This document shows positions 54,080 to 63,211 of a stretch of DNA of 64,000 nucleotides, in pieces. The notes beneath the pieces were generated by a model. It did not search any database and was not told the DNA's origin. It saw only the letters and a program-made list of their open reading frames with translations. The DNA comes from CAYUNE01 sp964446115. Its GTDB lineage: Bacteria > Desulfobacterota > Desulfobulbia > Desulfobulbales > Desulfobulbaceae. The translations under genes and the position numbers were made by a program. Location: NCBI GenBank assembly GCA_964446115.1, contig CAYUNE010000042.1:1-64000 (forward strand), read 5' to 3'. How positions within the stretch are numbered: position 1 is the stretch's first letter; each line of letters begins with the position of its first letter.

Positions 54080-54931
54080 ATGGCACCCAGGCCTGTTGGT
54101 ATCGTTGCCGGCGGCGGTCAGTTTCCGATCCTCTTTGCCGGGGCCGCCCGGAAACAGGGACGGCGGGTGGTGGCCATCGCCACCAGGGGCGAGACCGCTC
54201 CGGAACTGGCGCATCATGTTGATGTGCTGTACTGGGTGAGACTTGGCCAGCTTGGGAAAATTATCAAATATTTTCGCCGGGAAAAGGTGCGGGAAACGGT
54301 TTTTCTGGGCACCATCACCAAGACCCGGATTTTTCGCGATGTGCTGCCCGATTTCAAGGGACTGAGCCTGTGGAACAAGATCGACATTCACCAGGATGAT
54401 GCCATTTTGCGGGCCGTGGCCGGGGTTCTGGAGCAGGAGGGTATCCACGTACTTGAATCAACGGAATTTCTTCGACACCTGCTCTTCCCCGAAGGAGTGC
54501 TTACCAGAAAACATCCCTCCCCGTCCCAATGGGACGACATTCGTTTCGGCTGGAAAATCGCCAAGGAAATCGGCAGGCTGGATATAGGTCAATGCGTAGT
54601 GGTGCGTGATCGCAGCGTTCTGGCGGTTGAGGCGATAGAGGGCACTGATGCCGCTATCCGCCGGGGGGGGCAACTGGCAGGCGGCGGCGCCGTGGTGGTC
54701 AAGGTCAGAAAACCCCAGCAGGATTTCCGTTTCGATCTGCCGGCCACCGGGGAGGGCACCATATCCACCCTGGCTGAATCCGGCGGCGTACTCCTGGCTG
54801 TGGAGGCCGGTCAGTCGCTCGTCTTTGACAGACATGCCATGGTCCAGGCCGCCGACGAGGCAGGAATCGTTGTCGTCGGCCTGCGGCAGGACGGCAACGG
54901 AGAAGTGCAAATACCCGCCGCCTCCCGGTAA
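54080..54931 (+). CDS. lpxI: UDP-2,3-diacylglucosamine pyrophosphatase LpxI
   Basis: About 283 aa, DUF1009. It hydrolyses UDP-2,3-diacylglucosamine to lipid X and UMP, the role played by LpxH in many gamma-proteobacteria. GIVAGGGQFPILFA at the N-terminus and IEGTDAAIRRGG (with the catalytic Asp) in the C-terminal half are family blocks. It follows lpxA by 8 bases. The gnnA-like gene and lpxB, which usually follow lpxI in one cluster, are 25 kb away here. Confidence 0.94.
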   Translation: MAPRPVGIVAGGGQFPILFAGAARKQGRRVVAIATRGETAPELAHHVDVLYWVRLGQLGKIIKYFRREKVRETVFLGTITKTRIFRDVLPDFKGLSLWNKIDIHQDDAILRAVAGVLEQEGIHVLESTEFLRHLLFPEGVLTRKHPSPSQWDDIRFGWKIAKEIGRLDIGQCVVVRDRSVLAVEAIEGTDAAIRRGGQLAGGGAVVVKVRKPQQDFRFDLPATGEGTISTLAESGGVLLAVEAGQSLVFDRHAMVQAADEAGIVVVGLRQDGNGEVQIPAASR

Positions 54932-54954
54932 CGGTCGACCATCCCCGCCCGTCT

Positions 54955-55758
54955 TCAGATGGTGCCGGTCAGATACAGCTGCCAGAGGGCAAGGATACGC
55001 TCCCGGAAGAAGAGAAACAGCAGGGCGGCGAGGGAGAGGAAGGGGCCGTAGGGTATTTTTGTTTTTCCGCCTTTCTTCTGTCTGATCATCGCCCCGATTC
55101 CGACGATACTCCCGATCACCGAGCTGGCGAAGAGGACAAAGAGCAGGCTCTGCCAGCCGAGAAAGGCGCCGATCATCGCCAGCAGTTTGATATCCCCTCC
55201 GCCCATTCCCTCCCGCCTGGTCAGCAAGAAATATCCCAGGGCTATGCCGTAGAGTATGCCTCCTCCCAGAAGGATTCCGAGGCCCGATTGCTGCCAGGTG
55301 GGGATTGCGGTGATAAACGAGCCGAGAAAACCCAACACGATTCCCGGCAGGCTGATGAGATCGGGGATGATCTGGTGATGGATGTCGATGAAGATGATGA
55401 CCAGGAGGGCTGCGGTGAAGATGAAATAGTAACAGAATTCAGGAGATGGGCCGAATTTGTTCAGCAGGGCCAGGCTCAGCAGGCCCATACAGAGTTCAAC
55501 GATGGGATACTGGATGGAGATGGAATTGCCGCAGGAACGACAACGGCCACGCAACCAGACGAGATAGCTAAGCAGGGGAATATTGTCATACCAGCGGATC
55601 GGCTGCCGGCAGGCAGGACAGTTTGAGGGCGGAAAAATGATGGACTCGTTGTCGTTGGGCAGCCGCAGGATGACCACGTTCAAAAAGCTGCCGATGCAAG
55701 CCCCTAGGGAGAATGCGAGAACATAGAGGAGAATTGGCGCCGGCCCTGAAAGGAGCAT
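54955..55758 (-). CDS. Type IV prepilin peptidase/methyltransferase
   Basis: This 267-aa membrane aspartyl protease has about eight helices. CPAC and CRSC form the cytosolic zinc-binding loop of the methyltransferase domain; the catalytic aspartates are in IFIDIHHQIIPD and EGMGGGDIKLLAM. It cleaves and N-methylates type IV pilins and type II secretion pseudopilins. No pilin or secretion gene is beside it. PilD and GspO cannot be told apart. Confidence 0.94.
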   Translation of the reverse strand: MLLSGPAPILLYVLAFSLGACIGSFLNVVILRLPNDNESIIFPPSNCPACRQPIRWYDNIPLLSYLVWLRGRCRSCGNSISIQYPIVELCMGLLSLALLNKFGPSPEFCYYFIFTAALLVIIFIDIHHQIIPDLISLPGIVLGFLGSFITAIPTWQQSGLGILLGGGILYGIALGYFLLTRREGMGGGDIKLLAMIGAFLGWQSLLFVLFASSVIGSIVGIGAMIRQKKGGKTKIPYGPFLSLAALLFLFFRERILALWQLYLTGTI

Positions 55759-55821
55759 TTAATTGTTTACAGGTTGACTTTGATGCTTTAAAATTCGTCT
55801 TCATCTATTGTATAGGCTTCC

Positions 55822-56607
55822 ATGAACGACTTCCAGAAAAAAGCGGAAATCATCCGCGTCGAAACCCTTACCCCCGAGGTCTTTCGGTTCACGGTACATT
55901 CACCGGCGATTGCCGCCGCCGCCAGACCGGGACAGTTTGTCATGGTCCGGGTGGAACAGGGCAACGACCCGCTGCTGCCGCGGCCGTTTTCCGTTCACAA
56001 CACGGAATCCGCCACCACTTTTCAACTGTTGTTCAAAATTGTGGGGCGGGGAACATCCATCCTGGCCGACCTTGAAGTCGGTGACCGGATACGGGTGTTC
56101 GGTCCCCTGGGAAGGGGGTTTACGGTTTCCGATGACGGACCTGTCTGTTTCGTGGCCGGCGGTATGGGGGGAGCGCCCCTTTTTTTTCTGGCCAAATATC
56201 TGCGACTTAACGGACGCCGTCCCGATCGGGATATTGTCCTGCTGGGAGCTCGCGATCAGAGTGAAGTGAAACCGATTGCCGATGATTTTATCCGGCTCGG
56301 CTACAGGGTAGAAACGGCAACCGACGACGGCAGCATGGGACACCACGGACTGGTCACCGATCTTTTCGATGGGATTGGGCCCGGTATCGTCCGTGTCTAC
56401 TCCTGTGGTCCCTATCCGATGATGGGAGTTGTTGCCGAGAAGTGCCGCCAAAAAAATATCACCTGCGAAGTTTCGGTCGAGACGATCATGGCCTGTGGTG
56501 TCGGGGCCTGTCTCGGCTGCACCATCCTCAAATCCGACGGTTCATATGCGCAAGTATGCAAGGACGGCCCTGTCTTTACGACGGATAAACTTGCCTGGAC
56601 CGTATAA
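55822..56607 (+). CDS. pyrK: Dihydroorotate dehydrogenase electron-transfer subunit
   Basis: This 261-aa FAD/[2Fe-2S] protein passes electrons from PyrD to NAD. RPFSVHN binds FAD, VAGGMGGAPLFFLAK is the NAD-side strand, and C225, C230, C233, C246 bind the cluster. Its partner pyrD follows after 59 bases. The use of a NAD-linked dehydrogenase fits an anaerobe. Confidence 0.95.
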   Translation: MNDFQKKAEIIRVETLTPEVFRFTVHSPAIAAAARPGQFVMVRVEQGNDPLLPRPFSVHNTESATTFQLLFKIVGRGTSILADLEVGDRIRVFGPLGRGFTVSDDGPVCFVAGGMGGAPLFFLAKYLRLNGRRPDRDIVLLGARDQSEVKPIADDFIRLGYRVETATDDGSMGHHGLVTDLFDGIGPGIVRVYSCGPYPMMGVVAEKCRQKNITCEVSVETIMACGVGACLGCTILKSDGSYAQVCKDGPVFTTDKLAWTV

Positions 56608-56666
56608 TGCGTTGTCTGCGGGTTCACCGGAAGCGGATTCATCAGACATAAAATTAGTGCTGTATA

Positions 56667-57575
56667 ATGAATTTACAGGTAAAGATCGGTGAGTTGCGAT
56701 TCGCCAATCCGGTACTGACCGCTTCCGGGACCTTTGGATACGCCACGGAGTTTGCCCAGTATGTCGATCTCAAGCGATTGGGAGGCGTTATTGTCAAGGG
56801 CATTTCCCTGGAACCCCGAGCCGGAAATCCGCCCCCAAGGATCGCCGAAACCCCCAGCGGCATGCTGAATTCAATCGGCCTGCAGAACGTCGGTGTTGAA
56901 CGGTTTTTGAAGGGCAAGCTCCCCTTTCTGCGGGAGCTCGATACCCGGGTCATTGTCAATATCCTGGGTGACAGCGTGGAGGAATATGCGGAACTGGCCG
57001 AGCGGTTGAGCGGACATCGGGGTATCGACGCGCTGGAGGTGAATATCTCCTGCCCCAATGTGAAAAACGGCGGTGTGGCCTTCGGTATCATCCCCGAATC
57101 GGCCGCTGCGGTAACCGCTGCGGTGACCAACAGTACGGATCTGCCGGTGATCGTCAAGCTCACCCCCAATGTCACCGATGTCACCGAAATTGCCCGTGCA
57201 GTTGAAGAGGCGGGAGCGGATGCCGTCTCCCTCATCAATACACTGTTGGGTATGGGAATTGATATTGCCACGCGGAAACCGCGGCTGGCCAATGTGGTGG
57301 GAGGGCTTTCCGGTCCGGCGATCAAGCCGGTGGCCCTGCGTATGGTCTGGCAGGTGGCCGCCGCCATATCCATCCCGGTTATCGGTATCGGTGGGATCTC
57401 CACAGCCGAAGACGCCATCGAGTTTTTGCTTGCCGGGGCAAGGGCCATCCAGGTGGGAACGGCCAACTTCACCAATCCGGCCGCCTCGGAAGATATCATA
57501 GATGGTATCATCGACTACCTGGAGGAGGAGAAGGAAGATTCCGTTGAGAATATCATCGGTGGACTGCAAATGTGA
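56667..57575 (+). CDS. pyrD: Dihydroorotate dehydrogenase, class 1B catalytic subunit
   Basis: This 302-aa FMN TIM barrel oxidises dihydroorotate. The class 1B catalytic Cys is in NISCPNVKNGG, and the FMN-binding end shows VIGIGGISTAEDAIEFLLAGA. It pairs with PyrK upstream. The stop overlaps the YkvA-like start (GTGA). Confidence 0.96.
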   Translation: MNLQVKIGELRFANPVLTASGTFGYATEFAQYVDLKRLGGVIVKGISLEPRAGNPPPRIAETPSGMLNSIGLQNVGVERFLKGKLPFLRELDTRVIVNILGDSVEEYAELAERLSGHRGIDALEVNISCPNVKNGGVAFGIIPESAAAVTAAVTNSTDLPVIVKLTPNVTDVTEIARAVEEAGADAVSLINTLLGMGIDIATRKPRLANVVGGLSGPAIKPVALRMVWQVAAAISIPVIGIGGISTAEDAIEFLLAGARAIQVGTANFTNPAASEDIIDGIIDYLEEEKEDSVENIIGGLQM

Positions 57576-57853
57576 ACATCCCCGCTTCCGGTGGAAAAAC
57601 CATCCACTTCTTCAGATTGATCACCCTGGCAAAGAGGCTTTTCCGGCTCTTCCGGGATCCCCGGACCCCGAAGACGGCCAAGGCCCTTCTCATTGGTGCG
57701 GCGTTCTATGTCCTTGTCCCCGTCGATTTCCTTCCCGAGTGGATACCGGTGCTGGGCGTGATGGATGATCTTGGGGTGGCTGTCCTGGTAACGACTCTGG
57801 CCCTGCGTCTGGTTCCGGATGATGTGAAACGTCGGCATGGTTTACTGAAATGA
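57572..57853 (+). CDS. YkvA/DUF1232 small membrane protein
   Basis: A 93-aa protein with one or two hydrophobic segments. The core PRTPKTAKALLIGAAFYVLVPVDFLPEWIPVLGVMDDLGV is typical DUF1232 (only short parts should be taken as motif: the PVDFLP and DDLGV elements). Function unknown. A GTG start overlaps pyrD by 4 bases, and the stop overlaps aroD by 4 bases, so it is fully embedded. Confidence 0.88.
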   Translation: MNIPASGGKTIHFFRLITLAKRLFRLFRDPRTPKTAKALLIGAAFYVLVPVDFLPEWIPVLGVMDDLGVAVLVTTLALRLVPDDVKRRHGLLK

Positions 57854-58566
57854 TCGATCAGGAGATGACGGGAAAGAAACGGCCGGATCAGGGAAAAATC
57901 TGTGTTTCCGTTGCTGCCCCTGATGTGGACGGGGTGCTGCGGGCGGTCAGGCCTGTACTTGGCGAGGTGGATATCGTCGAGATCCGCCTTGATGCCATGC
58001 AGGATCCCCAGGTCGCTCCGCTCCTGTCGCGTTTGTCCGCTCCGTTGCTGTTCACCCATCGCCCCGACTGGGAAGGGGGCGCTTTCAGGGGACCGGAGGC
58101 AAAGCGCATGGAGGTGCTGCTTGAGGCCATTCGGCTGCAGGTGGCCTACGTCGATATCGAACTCGACGCCAATGCGGCGCTGAGGGACCGGCTGCTGGAA
58201 GAGATGGAGAATTCCACCACCCGGATGATCATCTCCTACCATGATTTTCAGCAGACTCCCTCTGCCGCCAGGCTTTCCGAGATCCTCAACTGGCAGTGGG
58301 AAAGCGGCGCCCACATCGGTAAGATCGTCACCATGGCCCATGATCATCTCGATGTTCTGCGGGTTCTTAACCTGCAATGCGAGGCCGCTGAGCTCGGTTT
58401 TCCCCTCAGCGCCTTCTGCATGGGTGAAATCGGCAGGATCAGCCGGGTGATAACGCTGCTGCTGGGAGGATATATGACCTATGCGGCTTTAGACCGGGAA
58501 CAGGCAACCGCCCCCGGACAGCTGACCGTTGCCGAAATCAGGGATCTCCTGCCCAGGCTGTCCTGA
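57850..58566 (+). CDS. aroD: 3-dehydroquinate dehydratase, type I
   Basis: A 238-aa class I (Schiff-base) enzyme of the shikimate path. H131 in IISYHDF and K158 in GAHIGKIV are the catalytic pair; VEIRLDA near 43-49 and the FCMGEIGRISRV end are standard. It is followed by aroE (64 bases) and aroA, so three consecutive shikimate steps are clustered. Confidence 0.95.
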   Translation: MIDQEMTGKKRPDQGKICVSVAAPDVDGVLRAVRPVLGEVDIVEIRLDAMQDPQVAPLLSRLSAPLLFTHRPDWEGGAFRGPEAKRMEVLLEAIRLQVAYVDIELDANAALRDRLLEEMENSTTRMIISYHDFQQTPSAARLSEILNWQWESGAHIGKIVTMAHDHLDVLRVLNLQCEAAELGFPLSAFCMGEIGRISRVITLLLGGYMTYAALDREQATAPGQLTVAEIRDLLPRLS

Positions 58567-58630
58567 ACCCAGGCCCCGGCGCTTAAGCGGAGAAACATCC
58601 ATATGACGAATACCGGGACGCGGAGCAGGG

Positions 58631-59446
58631 ATGATTAACGGTAAAACCGAGCTTTACGGCATAGTCGGCCATCCGGTGGCCCATTCCCTCAGTCCGGCGA
58701 TCCACAATGCCGGGTTCAGATCTCTGGGACTCAACAAGGTGTACGTTCCCCTGCCGGTAACCGACCTTAAGGCGGCCATCATCGGTCTGCGGGCCCTTGG
58801 TTTTCGGGGTGTCAGTGTGACGATTCCGCATAAGCGGAAGGTGCTGGACCTCATCGACAGTGTTGAGCCGCCGGCTGCAAAGATCGGCGCCGTCAATACC
58901 CTGGTGATGGATAAAAAGGGTGGCATCCACGGCCTGAATACGGACTGGCTGGGAGCCAACCGCGCCCTGGAGGAAGAAATCAGGCTGGCAGGCAGCCGGA
59001 TTCTGGTCATCGGTGCCGGCGGAGCGGCGCGGGCCATTGGGTTTGGTCTCCGCGAGGCCGGGGCCGAGGTGATTCTGGTCAACCGTACCAAAGATAGGGC
59101 CGCCGCCCTTGCCCGCAGCCTGCATTGCGACTACACCACTCCGGAGAAAATCGGCGACGTTGCCGCCGATGCCCTGGTGAACGCCACCTCCGTCGGCATG
59201 GAGCCCGGCGACGACAAGACCCCGGTGCCCCCTTTAGCGGTCGGCAATTTTCCGGTGGTGATGGATATCGTTTATGCGCCCCGGCAGACCCGATTACTCA
59301 GGGAGGCCGCCGCTGCCGGTTGCCGCACCATCGATGGTCTGCAGATGCTGCTTTATCAGGGGGTGGCGCAGTTTGAGCTCTGGACCGGCAAAGAGGCTCC
59401 GGTTCAGGAGATGCGCCGGGCCCTGGTCGGGGCCCTGCCGGCGTGA
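58631..59446 (+). CDS. aroE: Shikimate dehydrogenase
   Basis: This 271-aa NADP-dependent enzyme has the substrate pocket GHPVAHSLSPAIHN, catalytic Lys in SVTIPHK, catalytic Asp in NTDWLG and dinucleotide loop GAGGAARAIGF. It overlaps the upstream in-frame extension of aroA, and a GTG of that frame falls in its stop. Confidence 0.96.
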   Translation: MINGKTELYGIVGHPVAHSLSPAIHNAGFRSLGLNKVYVPLPVTDLKAAIIGLRALGFRGVSVTIPHKRKVLDLIDSVEPPAAKIGAVNTLVMDKKGGIHGLNTDWLGANRALEEEIRLAGSRILVIGAGGAARAIGFGLREAGAEVILVNRTKDRAAALARSLHCDYTTPEKIGDVAADALVNATSVGMEPGDDKTPVPPLAVGNFPVVMDIVYAPRQTRLLREAAAAGCRTIDGLQMLLYQGVAQFELWTGKEAPVQEMRRALVGALPA

Positions 59447-59460
59447 AGCTTGGTTCCAGG

Positions 59461-60765
59461 ATGGATTCTCCCATGAAAAGCGAAGAAATGCGTACTGTAC
59501 GACCCGTTGCTGCTGTGGATGCGCGGATCCAGGTTCCCGGATCAAAGAGCATTACCCAGCGTGCCCTCATTGCCGCCGCTCTGGCGGATGGTGTCTCCCG
59601 CCTGCAAGGACCCCTGGCCAGTGATGACACCCGCTACACAATTGGTGCGCTTGCGGCCATGGGCATGGATGTGGATCAGAATAAAGGGGTATGGGAAGTG
59701 CGGGGCAAGGGCGGCTGCGTGAAGGCGCCCGGGGAACCGCTCTATCTCGGCAATAACGGCACGGCCACCCGTTTCCTCACCTCGGTTGCCGCGCTCGCCT
59801 CCGGGGGAGTTGCCATAACCGGTGATCGTCGCATGGAGCAGCGCCCCATCGAGCCCCTGCTCGTTGCCCTGCGGGGCTGGGATGTCAGGGTGAAAAGCCG
59901 CAACAATACCGGCTGCCCCCCCCTTGATATCGAAGCGGCTGGTCTTGCCGGCGGCAGAACGGTTTTGCCGGAGGGAAAGTCCAGCCAGTATCTCTCCTCC
60001 TTGCTCCTGGTAGCGCCTTATGCCCGTCAACCGGCGGAACTTGTCGTTGAGGGGCGGGTGTTTTCCAGACCTTATGTGGAGATGACCCTGGCGGTGATGG
60101 CCGATTTCGGGATCCGGGTGGAAGCCTCGCCGCAGCTCGATTTTTTCCGGATCCCCCGGGGACGCTACCGCGCATCCACCTACCGGATAGAAGGAGATGC
60201 CTCCAGTGCTTCCTATTTCTGGGCGGCCGCCGCTGTTACCGGCGGCCGGGTGACGGTGACCAATGTTCCGGTTCCCTCCCTGCAAGGTGATGCGCTCTTG
60301 GTGCCTTTGCTGGCCAGAATGGGCTGCCGGGTGGTGCAAAGCGGCGGCGGCATTACCGTCCGGGGACCGGAGAAACTGACCGCCGTTACCGCGGATATGG
60401 GCAATATGCCCGATGTCGCCCCCACCCTGGCGGTGGTTGCCGCCTTTGCCGAGGGCACCTCGGTCATCGAAAATATCGCCCATCTCCGTATCAAGGAGTG
60501 TGACCGGCTGGCGGCCGTGGTATCCGAACTGCGGAAGCTGGGGGCCCATGTTGAAGAGGAGGAGGATCGCATGATCATCCATGGTCGGGCAGGTGGAACG
60601 GGCCTGCATGGCGCCCGTATCCATACCTATGATGATCACCGCATTGCCATGAGCTTTGCGGTGGCCGGCCTGCGGGTGGGTGGTGTGGAGATCGGCGATC
60701 CCGGATGTGTTGCCAAATCCTTTCCCGATTTCTGGCAGCGTTTTGATCAACTTGCCGACGGATAA
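59461..60765 (+). CDS. aroA: 3-phosphoshikimate 1-carboxyvinyltransferase (EPSP synthase)
   Basis: About 434 aa, two-domain inverted barrel. VPGSKSITQRAL, GNNGTATRFLTSVAAL, the LKIKECDR-like block (here LRIKECDRLAA) and DDHRIAMSFAVAG are the family signatures. The gly-rich loop reads GNNGTATRF, with Ala where many class I enzymes have Gly-Thr-Ala-x-Arg in the same place, so glyphosate sensitivity cannot be judged. ATG at 59461 is used; a GTG at 59443 in the aroE stop is the alternative. Confidence 0.95.
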   Translation: MDSPMKSEEMRTVRPVAAVDARIQVPGSKSITQRALIAAALADGVSRLQGPLASDDTRYTIGALAAMGMDVDQNKGVWEVRGKGGCVKAPGEPLYLGNNGTATRFLTSVAALASGGVAITGDRRMEQRPIEPLLVALRGWDVRVKSRNNTGCPPLDIEAAGLAGGRTVLPEGKSSQYLSSLLLVAPYARQPAELVVEGRVFSRPYVEMTLAVMADFGIRVEASPQLDFFRIPRGRYRASTYRIEGDASSASYFWAAAAVTGGRVTVTNVPVPSLQGDALLVPLLARMGCRVVQSGGGITVRGPEKLTAVTADMGNMPDVAPTLAVVAAFAEGTSVIENIAHLRIKECDRLAAVVSELRKLGAHVEEEEDRMIIHGRAGGTGLHGARIHTYDDHRIAMSFAVAGLRVGGVEIGDPGCVAKSFPDFWQRFDQLADG

Positions 60766-60767
60766 CG

Positions 60768-61808
60768 GTGAACAGGGACGGAACAGAGAGCGAAAAGATC
60801 ATCCTTGCCGGTGATATCGGGGCGACCAAGACCAATCTGGCCGTCTATCCGATGGCCGGACAGCGCCTTTCCGCGCTTCTTGAGAAAAAATACCGCAACG
60901 CCGAGTTTGCTTCCCTTGGGGAAATAGTGGCCGATTTTCTGGCGCGCCTTGCTGAAACACCGGCAAGCTGTTGTTTCGGCATTGCCGGCCCGGTAACCGA
61001 CGGCCGGGTGGCAATGACCAATCGGGACTGGGTTGTCGATGTCCGTCAGCTGAAGGCGGAATTCGGTTTTTCCCGGGTGGAGCTGATCAACGACCTGGCG
61101 GCCACGGCCCTGGGAACCACGGTTCTTGAGGAAGACGAGCTGTTGACGATCAATACCGGCCGTTCGCAGCCGGGGGGGAATATCGGCGTCATCGCTCCCG
61201 GCACCGGTCTGGGAGAGGCCTTTCTGACCAGCAGGAACGATGGCATCCGGGCCCATGCTTCCGAGGGTGGACATGCCTCGTTTGCCCCCCGCAACGAGCA
61301 GCAGGTGGCGCTCTGGCGGTATATGCGTCAGCAGTATGAACACGTCAGTTGCGAACTGGTCTGTTCGGGCCGGGCCCTGCCGGAGCTCTACGGTTTTCTC
61401 AGGGCGGGCGGAGCCTATGACGCCGAAAGGCTCGACAATGAGTTGGCACAGGCTGATTCGGCGGTTCCGCACATCATCAGCGCCGCCTTGAAATATGGAG
61501 AGTCACGCTCTCCGCATTATGAACTTGCCGGGGCCGTGGTGGAGCTTTTTCTCGATATTCTGGCCGCCGAGGCAGCCAATCTCGCCCTCAAGATCCTGGC
61601 CGTGGGCGGCATTTTCATCGGCGGCGGCATCATGCCGCGGATAGTGCCGCTGTTTGATGGGGCCCGGTTCATGGACATCTTCTGCCGCGGTGTCTATGCG
61701 GATCTGCTGTCGGCAATCCCCCTCCATATCATTGTCAATCCTAAAACCGCTCTTCTGGGGGCGGCGGTCAGGGCGGGATGGATTGATCAATCCGCTATCT
61801 CTGCCTGA
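60768..61808 (+). CDS. glk: Glucokinase
   Basis: This 346-aa Glk-family enzyme phosphorylates glucose with ATP. AGDIGATKTNLAVY is the phosphate-1 motif and the IAPGTGLGEAFL motif and SEGGHASFAPRNEQQ follow, as in the proteobacterial type. A GTG start lies 2 bases after the aroA stop, so it is read with the aro genes. Confidence 0.93.
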   Translation: MNRDGTESEKIILAGDIGATKTNLAVYPMAGQRLSALLEKKYRNAEFASLGEIVADFLARLAETPASCCFGIAGPVTDGRVAMTNRDWVVDVRQLKAEFGFSRVELINDLAATALGTTVLEEDELLTINTGRSQPGGNIGVIAPGTGLGEAFLTSRNDGIRAHASEGGHASFAPRNEQQVALWRYMRQQYEHVSCELVCSGRALPELYGFLRAGGAYDAERLDNELAQADSAVPHIISAALKYGESRSPHYELAGAVVELFLDILAAEAANLALKILAVGGIFIGGGIMPRIVPLFDGARFMDIFCRGVYADLLSAIPLHIIVNPKTALLGAAVRAGWIDQSAISA

Positions 61809-61875
61809 TTGGTCCACCGGCTGCACAATTCATAACTGCGGAAGAGAAGAGTAAAGCTGTGTCGAGGAAGCCAAC

Positions 61876-62784
61876 ATGTCGCATGGAGCTGATACCGTAA
61901 AAAGTATTCTTTTCGCCCTGGGAGCCAATGTCGCCATTGCCCTGGCCAAGCTGGCGGCCGCACTTTTCACCGGCTCCGGGTCAATGACCGCCGAGGCCAT
62001 CCACTCCTTTGCCGACAGCGGCAACCAACTGCTGCTGCTGCTTGGACTCAAACACGCCAAGGGACCGCCGTCTCCTGATTTTCCGTTGGGCACGGGCAAG
62101 GCGATCTACTTCTGGTCCTTTATCGTGGCGCTCATCCTCTTCAGCATGGGCGGGCTTTTTTCCATCTACGAGGGGTTTCACAAGATCAGCCATCCCCATG
62201 AACTCAGCTATCCCCTTGTGGCCGTTGCGGTGCTCGTTTTTTCCATTGGCGCCGAAGGCGTTTCCCTTTGGGGATGCCTGCGGGAAATCAACAAGGTCAG
62301 GCGGGGCAGGGGGCTTGTTCGCTGGTTCCGGGAGACCAGGCAGAGTGAGCTGCTGGTGGTTTTCGGTGAAGACATGGCTGCGATTCTCGGCCTCTGCTTT
62401 GCCCTGTCGGCGGTGATCGTCAGTATGATTACCGGCAATCCCTTTTATGATGCCCTTGGCAGTATCGTCATCGGGGTGCTGCTGGTGTTGATCGCCGTGA
62501 TGGTGGGGGTCGAGGTGAAGTCCCTGCTCATCGGCCAGGGGGTGGCTCCGGATACAAGAAAGCGGATGCTCGATTTTCTGGAGCATCGTTCCGAGATCCA
62601 CCATGTTTACAACCTGCTGACCCTGCAGCTCGGTGCCGATGTCATGGTGGCGGTCAAGGCGGCCATGGCCCCCGCCGGCTCGGAACAGGCCATGATTCTG
62701 GCAATTAACGAGTGCGAAAGGGCTTTCCGGAAGGAGTTTCCCCAGGTGCTCTGGCTTTTTTTTGAACCCGATCTTGAGGATTGA
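61876..62784 (+). CDS. Cation diffusion facilitator family transporter
   Basis: This 302-aa protein has six membrane helices. Helix 2 has HSFADSGNQLLL, with a His/Asp metal pair, but helix 5 reads GEDMAAILGL, with Glu-Asp in place of the common His/Asp. This pattern is that of the ZnT9-like branch, for which Zn, Mn or Co can be the substrate. The C-terminal cytosolic domain (about 205-300) is present. It lies 67 bases after glk. Confidence 0.88.
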   Translation: MSHGADTVKSILFALGANVAIALAKLAAALFTGSGSMTAEAIHSFADSGNQLLLLLGLKHAKGPPSPDFPLGTGKAIYFWSFIVALILFSMGGLFSIYEGFHKISHPHELSYPLVAVAVLVFSIGAEGVSLWGCLREINKVRRGRGLVRWFRETRQSELLVVFGEDMAAILGLCFALSAVIVSMITGNPFYDALGSIVIGVLLVLIAVMVGVEVKSLLIGQGVAPDTRKRMLDFLEHRSEIHHVYNLLTLQLGADVMVAVKAAMAPAGSEQAMILAINECERAFRKEFPQVLWLFFEPDLED

Positions 62785-63211
62785 ACCCTTTTCCATCCCC
62801 TTCCTTTTAGCTATCCCCATTTCCGGGGCACCACCTTGGTGCCGCTTTTTTTTCTCCCATCGCTCATGTTTTCCCGCTTTTGAGCCGAATCCCTTGTAGT
62901 TGCGTCTCTCTTTTTCCGGCGTTGCCGGTTTTTCGTTATTTTCATGTTTGGCGGAAAAACAGAGGGGGCCTCTCCTGTTATCCGGAAATATGATGCGACC
63001 TTGTCGTCGCACATGGAAATTGATGTCATTTTCTGTTGAAAAAACAGAGTGTTACATCATGTTTTCGGTGCAGGCATATCCTTTGCAGTAAGCACGGACA
63101 GGAAAGCAATGCATGCTGCTTGGGCTTACAGGCTTTTCACGGGGATGAATCCGCGTTTTTCCGTGAGGAGTCCCGGAAGAGAATATATCTGTTGATAGAG
63201 AGGAGGCTAAC
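62785..63211. other. Gap with terminator and structured leader
   Basis: About 430 bases with no coding frame. It contains the terminator at 62825 and, on the right, a segment with several inverted repeats before the DUF3365-type gene (GTAAGC/GCTTAC at about 63089-63130, enclosing AAGCA/TGCTT, then TCACGG/CCGTGA at 63137-63167). This could be a leader RNA structure, but no known riboswitch consensus was matched. Confidence 0.4.
62825..62853 (+). terminator. Rho-independent terminator after the CDF gene
   Basis: GGCACCA pairs with TGGTGCC around a three-base CCT loop, then GC and eight T. It ends the pyrK-to-CDF gene run about 40 bases after the last stop. Confidence 0.88.

Noticed and set aside
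59542..60750. A 402-codon antisense frame over aroA
   Set aside because: Shadow of aroA; aroA motifs are complete on the plus strand.
63085..63180. A c-di-GMP or cGAMP (GEMM) riboswitch before the heme sensor gene
   Set aside because: The expected GCAAACC and GGGACGCAAAGC elements are missing; only generic inverted repeats are seen.
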